Assembly (NCBI GenBank): GCA_002712575.1
Contig: PATZ01000044.1
Location: forward strand, 1 to 10,719
Direction of reading: 5' to 3'
Source: Methanobacteriota archaeon
Lineage (GTDB): Archaea > Thermoplasmatota > Poseidoniia > Poseidoniales > Thalassarchaeaceae
DNA: 10,719 nucleotides
Shown: positions 4,977-10,719 of the stretch, piece after piece
Layout of the letters: every line of letters starts with the position of its first letter
How positions within the stretch are numbered: position 1 is the first letter of the stretch
Made by a program: the position numbers and the translations under genes
Notes under the pieces: generated by a model
Database searches by the model: none
Told to the model about the DNA's origin: nothing
The model's input: only the letters and a program-made list of their open reading frames with translations

Positions 4977-7490
4977 ATGAATAAGACATCAGTAATTGGA
5001 ATTATACTACTTCTTTTAGCCTCAACAACCCTTACAACTGTAGCTACAGGAGAAGAAAATCAATCAAAAGACCCGCCAACTGATGTTGAAATAGGATTCC
5101 TTATTGATGAGACAGGGCCGGTCTCTTCTTTTGCTCCAGGATTTGTGGCGGCAGCTAATATTGCAATAGAACATCTTAATGATAAACAAAGTTACTATAA
5201 TTTTCAATATACTACTTACAATAGTGCATGTTCCGGAGCATCGGCACAATATGCGGCTCAAGATATCATTGATGATGACATTAATCTCGTAGTTGGGGCA
5301 ATATGTTCTGGTGCTTCAATGGGTGCTAATTCAGTATTATCAGCCTCAGGAATACCACATATTTCTCCTACTTCTACAAACCCAGCATTATCTGATTCCA
5401 CAGAATATCCCCTTTTCTTTCGAGTAGTTCCATCTGATGGTAACCTTGGACTTGCCCTGAATGCAGCAGTAGAGGCAGATACGCCCTCAAATGGGACAGT
5501 TGCCCTGGTTTACATGAGTAATGATTATGGTAGTCTTATGGCAAATATATTCGCCGATGCATATACTGCTGATGGAAGTAATTTATGTACAGAAATTCAA
5601 TATGATAGTTGGAATTATGATGCCGATACTATAGCCTCAACGGTGGATGATTATGATTGTGAAAGCATAGTAATGATATCATATTCTGATAGCGGTGAGG
5701 AAATAATCGAAGCCTTTGACAATAACGGACTTATGGCACAGATTTATACAACAGACACGATATGCTCTACAACACTTTTTGACCAAATGAATAATTCGCT
5801 TTTGGATGGCATAAAATGTGTTAAGCCCTCTGAACCCCAACAAACATCATTAAGAGGTCTAGAATTTGCAACTGATTGTACTAATAATAGTGATTGCACA
5901 GGAGGGATTTATGCCTCCGAAACATATGATGCAATTTCTATTATTGCCGAATCATTTATGTTAACTCAAATCTCTAATATCAGCTTGGAAGATGCTATTC
6001 GATACATTGGCTATCATTGGGAAGGAGCATCATCTAACATCACTTTCAATTCGGACGGAGACGTTGCGGGAAACCCGATTGATATTTGTGAATTTGTCTC
6101 TTCTAATTTATCTTTGAGTTGTCAGGATAGTTATTCTCCTGAAGGATTTGATTTTATCCCTGATGATGAATTATATGGATATGATGTATTTGGAGATAAT
6201 GTAACAGATAGTGATGGAGATGGAGTTAATGATAATCAAGATGCATTTCCCAACAATCCAGATGAATGGAATGATACCGATGGAGATGGAGTCGGAGATA
6301 ATAGCGATTTATTCCCTAATGATAGTACTGAAAGTAGTGATTCAGATGATGATGGGATTGGTGACAACGCTGATACGGATGATGATAATGATGGAGTAGA
6401 TGATTTTGAAGATGCATTTCCCAACAATCCAGATGAATGGAATGATACCGATGGAGATGGAGTTGGTAATAATGCTGATATGGATGATGATAATGATGGA
6501 GTAGAAGATGATTTCGATAATTGTCCTTATGGATTAAATGAAGACACTTTGCAAGAGCCATTTTATTTGATGCAATTATTCAATATAGGTTTAATTGAAT
6601 TAATTGAAGAGCTTGAAAATGGTGGTAACCTAGATACAGATTTGGATGGATGTTACAATATTGAAGATACAGATGATGATGGAGATGGAGTTGAAGATAT
6701 CAACGATGCATTCCCTCGTGATGCTTCAGAGTCTGCTGATTCCGATTCTGATGGTGTAGGCGATAATGCGGATGAATTCCCTGATAATGCAAATGAATGG
6801 AATGATACCGATGGAGACGGAGTTGGGGACAATGTAGATTCTTTTCCCATTGATTCAGGTGAGTCAGCCGATTCGGATAATGATAGTTTTGGAGATAACT
6901 CAGATGCTTTTCCACAAGATCCTACTGAATGGCTAGATTCTGATGGAGATGGAGTTGGAGATAACTCTGACGTATTCCCAGAAGATTCTACTGAATGGAA
7001 TGATGCTGACAATGACTCTTATGGAGATAATTCTGATGTATTTCCGGAAGATGATACAGAATGGCTTGATTCGGATGGAGACGGAGTTGGAGATAACTCT
7101 GACGTATTTATTTATGATTTGGGAGAATGGCTTGATTCGGATGGAGACGGAGTTGGAGATAACTCTGACGTATTCCCAGAAGATGCTACGGAATGGATGG
7201 ATTCTGATGGAGATGGATATGGAAACACAATTGATGCATTTCCCGGAGATATTAGTGAATGGTTAGATAGTGATGGAGATTCTTATGGGGATAATTCTGA
7301 TGCATTTCCAGAAGATGCTACTGAATGGTTAGATAGTGATGGAGATGGTTTTGGAGATAACAATGATGCATATCCAAACGATCCAGACAAAAACGAAGAG
7401 GGTTTGCCAGGATTTAGTGCCATAATTATGATATCTGCTTTATTTTCAGCTGCGATTGTTTACTCATCAAGAAATGAAATTGATGAATAA
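4977..7490 (+). CDS. Surface solute-binding protein (Leu/Ile/Val-binding type) on an Asp-rich stalk with C-terminal anchor
   Basis: This 837-aa protein starts with a signal peptide (KTSVIGIILLLLASTTLTT, cleavage near residue 25). Residues about 37-375 match the periplasmic-binding fold type 1 of branched-chain amino-acid ABC receptors (Peripla_BP_6): VEIGFLIDETGPVSSFAPGF (37-56), INLVVGAICSGASMGANSVL (102-121), GIPHISPTSTNPALSD (125-140), FFRVVPSDGNLG (147-158) and VALVYMSNDYG (175-185). The lobe contains ten cysteines, at 85, 110, 204, 228, 263, 281, 301, 307, 371 and 382, consistent with disulfides outside the cell. Residues 411-803 are about 15 calcium-type repeats. The end, EEGLPGFSAIIMIS and a hydrophobic stretch, matches the anchor style of the divergent peptidase. 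By family it binds amino acids, amides or similar small molecules; the ligand cannot be deduced. No permease or ATPase gene is in this window, so it may be an orphan receptor. Confidence 0.87.
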   Translation: MNKTSVIGIILLLLASTTLTTVATGEENQSKDPPTDVEIGFLIDETGPVSSFAPGFVAAANIAIEHLNDKQSYYNFQYTTYNSACSGASAQYAAQDIIDDDINLVVGAICSGASMGANSVLSASGIPHISPTSTNPALSDSTEYPLFFRVVPSDGNLGLALNAAVEADTPSNGTVALVYMSNDYGSLMANIFADAYTADGSNLCTEIQYDSWNYDADTIASTVDDYDCESIVMISYSDSGEEIIEAFDNNGLMAQIYTTDTICSTTLFDQMNNSLLDGIKCVKPSEPQQTSLRGLEFATDCTNNSDCTGGIYASETYDAISIIAESFMLTQISNISLEDAIRYIGYHWEGASSNITFNSDGDVAGNPIDICEFVSSNLSLSCQDSYSPEGFDFIPDDELYGYDVFGDNVTDSDGDGVNDNQDAFPNNPDEWNDTDGDGVGDNSDLFPNDSTESSDSDDDGIGDNADTDDDNDGVDDFEDAFPNNPDEWNDTDGDGVGNNADMDDDNDGVEDDFDNCPYGLNEDTLQEPFYLMQLFNIGLIELIEELENGGNLDTDLDGCYNIEDTDDDGDGVEDINDAFPRDASESADSDSDGVGDNADEFPDNANEWNDTDGDGVGDNVDSFPIDSGESADSDNDSFGDNSDAFPQDPTEWLDSDGDGVGDNSDVFPEDSTEWNDADNDSYGDNSDVFPEDDTEWLDSDGDGVGDNSDVFIYDLGEWLDSDGDGVGDNSDVFPEDATEWMDSDGDGYGNTIDAFPGDISEWLDSDGDSYGDNSDAFPEDATEWLDSDGDGFGDNNDAYPNDPDKNEEGLPGFSAIIMISALFSAAIVYSSRNEIDE
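6207..7385 (+). repeat. About 15 tandem 66-bp coding repeats forming an Asp-rich stalk
   Basis: The unit is 22 residues, close to DSDGDGVGDNSDVFPEDSTEWL. It joins a thrombospondin type 3-like calcium loop (DxDGDGxGDNxD) with an FPxDxxEW tail. Several units are nearly identical in DNA. A 51-bp stretch at 7058-7108 recurs exactly at 7124-7174, and a 55-bp stretch at 6238-6292 recurs exactly at 6409-6463, pointing to recent duplication. Regularity breaks at about 6516-6630, where an NCPYG segment, a hydrophobic helix-like insert and a DGCYN segment replace the standard unit. The strong acidity (mostly Asp) predicts calcium binding and a stiff rod when calcium is bound, as in sea water. Confidence 0.92.
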
Positions 7491-7533
7491 CCTACTCATC
7501 ATAAAATATATTCTATTATGGAATAGTAAGGCC

Positions 7534-7542
7534 TATTTTAAA
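7534..7542 (+). promoter_or_regulatory. TATA-like box before the 75-aa gene
   Basis: The sequence tattttaaa is centred about 23 nt before the ATG at 7561, near the archaeal spacing for a leaderless or very short-leader transcript. No Shine-Dalgarno is seen in the 20 nt before that ATG. Its placement after the end of the binding-protein gene suggests independent transcription of the small gene. It also supports the start at 7561 over in-frame ATGs inside the upstream gene. Confidence 0.45.
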
Positions 7543-7560
7543 TCGGGTTTTCGAAGATAT

Positions 7561-7788
7561 ATGAATCAAGATAACACCAAAAGGATGTGGGCATATATTC
7601 AGAAGGCTGGAGATAGGTTAGAAGGTAAATTACCGCCATCCAAGAACCATCCCAAAGGGAGGAATCCTTATGCCCACGTTGCTATCTGTGTCAAAGGTAA
7701 ATTTGGTCAATCTTACAAAGAAATTCCTGATGAAAATTTCCAAGAGGTATTGGACTATATCGATTATCTAGTTGAAAATCCATCATGA
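7561..7788 (+). CDS. Small basic protein of unknown function, 75 aa
   Basis: I do not recognise the family. The 75-aa product begins MNQDNTKRMWAYIQKAGDRL and has a basic loop with Pro and Gly (LPPSKNHPKGRNPYAH, about residues 24-39). A short beta-like stretch (VAICVKGKFG) follows, then an acidic helix-like end (ENFQEVLDYIDYLVENPS). It has no signal peptide or membrane segment, so it is probably cytosolic. The polarity pattern, the regular amino-acid composition and the TATA-like box upstream argue that it is real. An in-frame ATG at 7456 would add 35 residues but overlap the binding-protein gene, and the added residues look like translated intergenic DNA, so 7561 is preferred. The basic loop could contact nucleic acid, but this is only a guess. 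Confidence 0.65.
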   Translation: MNQDNTKRMWAYIQKAGDRLEGKLPPSKNHPKGRNPYAHVAICVKGKFGQSYKEIPDENFQEVLDYIDYLVENPS

Positions 7789-7838
7789 TCTGAATAATGA
7801 TTTAGAAAAAATCCAAGAATAATATCATTTAATTTTAG

Positions 7839-8084
7839 ATGATAATAAAGGGGAATAGACTAAAAACAATTTTCATCGCGGCCGGCCTAATGACAAACTG
7901 GATTATGGCAATGACCGAAGTTGGAATGACAAGAATAAGAATGGATGCAATTTGTGCATACCAGGAAATAGATGGAGGAAAAAAACTCTTGGTTTATACA
8001 CAGGACAATTCCTTATTTGAAATTGTAGAGGATATTGCAACTATAACTTCTAAACTAGATTCTGAGTTCAGTATTAATCAATGA
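7839..8084 (+). CDS. Small hypothetical protein, start uncertain (core about 52-57 aa)
   Basis: The longest reading is 81 aa from the ATG at 7839. The convincing part is the C-terminal portion from the ATG at 7914 or 7926 (MTRIRMDAICAYQEIDGGKK). It looks like a compact fold of two or three strands and a helix: RMDAICAYQEI, a GGKK turn, LLVYTQDNSLFEIVEDIATI, then a polar helix. The layout recalls FlbD-like small proteins, with an N-terminal strand, a central hairpin and a terminal helix after V/I-E-x-I/V, but the resemblance is weak and I do not assign the family. The first 25 residues (RLKTIFIAAGLMTNWIMAM) are hydrophobic and may be untranslated or a membrane segment. No Shine-Dalgarno clearly marks any of the candidate starts. 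Its end lies 36 bp from the end of the convergent GYD gene. Confidence 0.5.
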   Translation: MIIKGNRLKTIFIAAGLMTNWIMAMTEVGMTRIRMDAICAYQEIDGGKKLLVYTQDNSLFEIVEDIATITSKLDSEFSINQ

Positions 8085-8120
8085 TTGATACCAATCTCTA
8101 GTAAAGTCTCAATTTACTTC

Positions 8121-8444
8121 TTATTGGCCTGGAAGGGTGAAATTACCAAGTTCGACACTGGTTATCTCATCCATTTCTTCTACAGTAATTAAAGGTGTTA
8201 ATTTTCCATTGAAAACTCCTGATGCACCAACTTCAAGAGCGAATGCTGTTATTTTGACCTTGTCTGGAACATCCATGATGCACATGAAATCTTTTTCTCC
8301 GTAACACCAATAATAAGCTTCTAGGGACCCTCCCATTGATTCTGCTATTCTCGCAGCTTCATCTCTACGCGCTGTTGCTCCCTCTTTGAGAACACCAGCA
8401 GCGCCTTTGGCAGTATAACTTCCTGAGTACATAAATTTAGGCAT
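8121..8444 (-). CDS. GYD-domain protein
   Basis: The 107-aa product fits the GYD family (PF08734) over its whole length. It opens with a strand (KFMYSGSYTAKGAAGVLKEG), then has RRDEAARIAESMGGSLEAYY, the motif region CYGEKDFMCIMDVPD (about residues 47-61), a helix (ITAFALEVGASGVF), and a final strand with TPLITVEEMDEI. The name-giving Gly-Tyr-Asp is Gly-Glu-Lys-Asp here. The family has a ferredoxin-like dimeric alpha/beta-barrel fold. It has no established function, although relatives are often guessed to bind small molecules or act as monooxygenase-like proteins. It is cytosolic, with no signal or membrane segment. The ATG at 8444 is supported by a TATA-like box centred about 23 nt upstream, implying a leaderless message. 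The 63-aa gene lies 69 bp upstream on the same strand. Confidence 0.85.
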   Translation of the reverse strand: MPKFMYSGSYTAKGAAGVLKEGATARRDEAARIAESMGGSLEAYYWCYGEKDFMCIMDVPDKVKITAFALEVGASGVFNGKLTPLITVEEMDEITSVELGNFTLPGQ

Positions 8445-8460
8445 AAAATAAGCATTGGTG

Positions 8461-8472
8461 AATTATTTATAA
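8461..8472 (-). promoter_or_regulatory. TATA-like box of the GYD-domain gene
   Basis: On the minus strand this reads TTATAAATAATT, the best archaeal TATA-box match in the window. It is centred about 23 nt before the ATG at 8444, which places the predicted transcript start at or next to the start codon. The GYD gene therefore probably has its own leaderless promoter, although the 63-aa gene lies upstream in the same direction. Confidence 0.55.
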
Positions 8473-8513
8473 CTATTGTGTATTTTTAAGGATTTTTTCC
8501 AAAGGATTTGAAA

Positions 8514-8705
8514 TTAATAATCAGAAAGTGGGTCAGACATTCTACTCTCAATTTCATCAAATTTACTTTCTAATTGGATTAATTGCTGTTTAACATCCAA
8601 AAATTCTGCTTTATTGAGAATTTTTTTGAGTCCTTCAGTTTTTCGAATTAAAGAATTGATGGATTTTTTATCTATTCCATCATGATCCAAGGATACATCA
8701 TCCAT
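8514..8705 (-). CDS. Small coiled-coil protein of unknown function, 63 aa
   Basis: The product is short and highly charged. After an acidic N-terminus (MDDVSLDHDGIDKK), residues about 15-55 form a predicted long helix with heptad-like hydrophobic spacing (INSLIRKTEGLKKIL, then LDVKQQLIQLESKFDEI), ending in MSDPLSDY. It has no cysteines, signal peptide or membrane segment. This suggests a soluble homo-oligomer or a helical partner of another protein. The family is not recognised and such short helical frames can occur by chance, but the even heptads and its position opposite the site-2 protease gene, with 82 bp between starts, favour a real gene. It may be co-transcribed with the GYD gene downstream. 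Confidence 0.55.
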   Translation of the reverse strand: MDDVSLDHDGIDKKSINSLIRKTEGLKKILNKAEFLDVKQQLIQLESKFDEIESRMSDPLSDY

Positions 8706-8787
8706 GTGTGTCGGATAACAATATTAGTAATGTTATTTGTGTTATTGTGGGCAACGGGTTGAAGAAGGTAAAGAGTAACCCGAATAC
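8706..8787. promoter_or_regulatory. Divergent intergenic region with imperfect palindrome
   Basis: These 82 bp separate the starts of the 63-aa gene (minus) and the site-2 protease gene (plus). An imperfect 18-bp palindrome, aacaatattagtaatgtt, lies at 8717-8734 with seven of nine pairs matched; it also covers the place expected for the minus-direction TATA element. For the plus direction the nearest AT-rich stretch is gttatttgtgttatt (8732-8746), giving a leader of about 20-25 nt. AAGGTAA at 8765-8771 is rather far from the ATG at 8788 to serve as a Shine-Dalgarno. Promoter assignments here are weak. Confidence 0.3.
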
Positions 8788-10341
8788 ATGAGAGAACAAG
8801 AAAGGCCGAGAAGGGGTATTCTACTGCCACTAATTTTCTTGTTTCTAATATATGAAATTAGTAACTCGATAATTGTTGTAACAGTAATTGGAATATGGTA
8901 TTTCGGTTTAATAATGTTAGAAGAAAATGGAGTTTTAGACAAATGGGATGCTACAAGAGTCCTTGGAATAATCCTAATGCTTAGAACGAGGCAGGGGCAA
9001 AAAATATTAGATAAGGTCTCCAGTAATAGGAAATTTTGGAGAATATATGGTGAGTTTTCGATTTGGATTTGTCTTTTTGTAATGTCAGGAGTTATATTAC
9101 TGCTATTATTTAGTTTTGGAAGTAGTGTTACGAGCCCTCCAAGAGAACCAATTCCCGCCCAAGATTTGTTACTAATACCAGGAGTTACGAGTTTTGTACC
9201 TTTTTGGTGGCCGGTTTTGGCATTAATAGTAGCCATAATAATCCATGAATATAGTCATGGAATTCAAGCCAGAGCTCATGGGATGAAAATCCGTAGTTTC
9301 GGATTACTTTTAGTTGGCCCTCTACCTATGGGAGCCTTTGCAGAACCAGAGCAAGAAGAGATGTATAGAGCCCCTCGACGAGATAGAATGAGATTATTTG
9401 CTGCTGGCCCATCAATCAATTTAATTGCAACATATATTGTTATAATTTTACTATCATCAACTGCTAATGGTTTTGTAGCAACAAATCCAGGAGTCCATGC
9501 AGTAGAAATAATTGAAGATACAGGTGCTGAAGAATCTGGACTTTTACCCTATGAGATAATAACTCACATGAATGGTGTTCCAGTACCCGAATATGAGGCT
9601 TTTAGTGAAGAAATGGATCGATTCCAACCAGGTGATGAAATAACTCTGACAGTACTTTCAGGAACATGGAGTGCAGTTGATTTTGATCAAAAAACTGAAG
9701 AGAGTCAGAGAGATATTGATGTGACTTTAATGGATCGTCATGATTGGTATATTGGATTATGTGAACAAGATGAGAGTTGTAATTTAGAAGAAACAAAAAA
9801 GTATCTTGAAGAAATTGGAGTAGGACCTGATTCAAATATTCCTTTCCTTGGAGTTAGCGGCCTGAGTGATGGAGAATCAGGAGTTAGTAGCTATGGATCG
9901 ATAATGAATGCAATAAATGATAATAATATCCTGGGCGCGGTAATAATCACTGCAATAATGCCACTTCTGATGCTTGGTGTACCAATTGCAGGAGATGGTC
10001 AAGTAATGAATCTTAGAGAACAAGCAATGCTATCAGCGGGAGATGGGGTAATTGCATCATTGATTGGCACTTCAGGTATGATTATGTTATTTACATTCTT
10101 ATTTTGGTTGGCTTGGATCAACTTTTTACTCGGTTTTGCTAATCTTATTCCAATGGTCCCATTCGACGGAGGGCATATCGTAAAAGATGGAGTGCATTCT
10201 TCTCTATCTTTCTGTAATGATATTTTTAATAGGGGCATCCATCCAATAAAAATAGAATCTTGGGCAAACAAAATAAGTAATAATAGTAGTTTTATATTCT
10301 TATTTATTCTCATAATTCCTGTAATTATGTCTTACTTGTGA
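8788..10341 (+). CDS. Site-2 protease family (M50) membrane zinc metallopeptidase with PDZ domain
   Basis: The 517-aa protein is an intramembrane metalloprotease. HEYSH at 153-157 gives His153, Glu154 and His157. The third zinc ligand is Asp460 in NLIPMVPFDGGH (452-463), the M50 NxxPxxPxDGG motif. GPLPMGAFAEP (177-187) and RLFAAGPSINL (202-212) are further conserved M50 segments. About seven or eight membrane segments are visible (roughly 11-44, 89-110, 140-160, 205-225, 380-400, 430-455 and 500-515). A PDZ-like domain (about 233-292, with EDTGAEESGLLPYEIITHMNGVPV) and a hydrophilic insert to about 375 probably face outside. The family cleaves membrane-spanning substrates such as anti-sigma or anchored regulators and signal-peptide remnants; the substrate here is unknown. 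The length is normal for archaeal members. It ends directly against the convergent signal peptidase gene with no spacer. Confidence 0.92.
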   Translation: MREQERPRRGILLPLIFLFLIYEISNSIIVVTVIGIWYFGLIMLEENGVLDKWDATRVLGIILMLRTRQGQKILDKVSSNRKFWRIYGEFSIWICLFVMSGVILLLLFSFGSSVTSPPREPIPAQDLLLIPGVTSFVPFWWPVLALIVAIIIHEYSHGIQARAHGMKIRSFGLLLVGPLPMGAFAEPEQEEMYRAPRRDRMRLFAAGPSINLIATYIVIILLSSTANGFVATNPGVHAVEIIEDTGAEESGLLPYEIITHMNGVPVPEYEAFSEEMDRFQPGDEITLTVLSGTWSAVDFDQKTEESQRDIDVTLMDRHDWYIGLCEQDESCNLEETKKYLEEIGVGPDSNIPFLGVSGLSDGESGVSSYGSIMNAINDNNILGAVIITAIMPLLMLGVPIAGDGQVMNLREQAMLSAGDGVIASLIGTSGMIMLFTFLFWLAWINFLLGFANLIPMVPFDGGHIVKDGVHSSLSFCNDIFNRGIHPIKIESWANKISNNSSFIFLFILIIPVIMSYL

Positions 10342-10719
10342 TTATTCTTCTTCGGAATTTGATAGCGTCTCATTTTTCCTAAATATTGAATCATATATCA
10401 TCGGAGAACAAATTACAAAAAGTATTGTGAATGATAAGTTTGTCCAAGTTTCTTCAGTAACAAAGTGATGAGTATTTGAAGTAAACAACTTGATTGCACC
10501 TATCCAAGGTATTTCTGAGGATGCAACACCAATAATCCATTCTTCTTTTACTGCAGTTACTGGATTTCCAGCCTCATCTTTTAATCCATTCCTACCATCT
10601 TGGCCTGTAGCTGCCAATTGATCTATTTTGCAACCATTACTATTCGGATTATCTCCAGTAGTAATAAATCCAGAATGATTAGGAACCCAATCAATTATTT
10701 CTAAATTATAAGTACCACC
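10342..10719 (-). CDS. Type I signal peptidase, archaeal/ER SEC11-like, N-terminus cut by window edge
   Basis: The minus-strand frame is open from the window edge to a TAA at 10342, giving 125 residues. The upstream part continues past an internal TTG (10617), so that is not the start. WVPNHSGFITTGDNPNSNG followed by KIDQ matches the catalytic-aspartate region of archaeal signal peptidases, with Asp in TTGD and a second Asp in IDQ. PVTAVKEEWIIGVASSEIPW and IGAIKLF match the conserved box after it. A C-terminal membrane segment (LSFTILFVICSPMIYDSIF) and acidic tail follow, as in many archaeal members. The catalytic Ser and His boxes would lie outside the window. The enzyme removes signal peptides at the membrane during Sec export, and the two surface proteins in this window would be natural substrates. 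It lies tail to tail with the site-2 protease. Confidence 0.85.
   Translation of the reverse strand, partial: GGTYNLEIIDWVPNHSGFITTGDNPNSNGCKIDQLAATGQDGRNGLKDEAGNPVTAVKEEWIIGVASSEIPWIGAIKLFTSNTHHFVTEETWTNLSFTILFVICSPMIYDSIFRKNETLSNSEEE

Noticed and set aside
6236..7012. Several minus-strand and alternate plus-strand open frames in the stalk region, including a Ser/Pro-rich one
   Set aside because: They are products of the 66-bp repeat read in other frames; their composition simply mirrors the Asp-rich repeat codons.
7880..7887. GC-rich palindrome ggccggcc in an AT-rich setting, possible regulatory or cloning scar
   Set aside because: It is a single short occurrence, no matching flanks or second copy were seen, and it falls in the doubtful N-terminal part of a small ORF; chance is sufficient.
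8742..9236. Minus-strand open frame of 164 codons
   Set aside because: It is antisense to the site-2 protease, including the codons of the HEYSH active site, and shows no domain of its own.
10342..10617. A complete 91-aa gene starting at a TTG at 10617
   Set aside because: The frame stays open to the window edge and the upstream residues carry the catalytic-aspartate motif of signal peptidase, so this is an internal codon of a truncated gene.

Overview
The window is AT-rich and densely packed, and it looks like a chromosomal segment of a planktonic marine archaeon. The best fit is Marine Group II (Poseidoniales), with the related Marine Group III as an alternative. This assignment is inference. 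It rests on TATA-like boxes placed about 23-30 nt before start codons, an ER/archaeal-type signal peptidase, a site-2 protease of archaeal layout, and two large secreted proteins. Both of those end in GLPGF plus a membrane segment and carry long Asp-rich calcium-type repeats, a style common in these archaea. No tRNA, rRNA, CRISPR array, insertion sequence or prophage gene was seen.

Layout. Positions 1-1253 (minus) hold a nearly complete MFS transporter that runs off the left edge. Divergent from it, 1320-1859 (plus) encodes an oligoribonuclease. Its stop lies 1 nt from that of a convergent 1006-aa secreted metallopeptidase (1861-4881, minus) with an HEMGH site, a probable jacalin-like lectin domain, seven Cys/Asp-rich repeats and a C-terminal anchor. 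A 95-bp divergent promoter region separates it from an 837-aa surface solute-binding protein (4977-7490, plus) on a stalk of about 15 Asp-rich repeats with the same kind of anchor. Next come small genes: a 75-aa unknown (7561-7788), a small ORF of uncertain start (7839-8084), a GYD-domain protein (8121-8444, minus) and a 63-aa coiled-coil protein (8514-8705, minus). A PDZ-containing M50 site-2 protease (8788-10341, plus) abuts tail to tail the C-terminal part of a type I signal peptidase (10342-10719, minus), which runs off the right edge.

Working together (inference). The protease and binding protein share a promoter region, an anchor type and Asp-rich stalk architecture, so they may form a cell-surface module that cuts protein or glycoprotein and captures the products. 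No ABC permease or ATPase gene is present in the window, so how a ligand would enter the cell is open. The signal peptidase and site-2 protease at the right end belong to general membrane-protein processing. The signal peptidase could act on the secretion signals of the two surface proteins.
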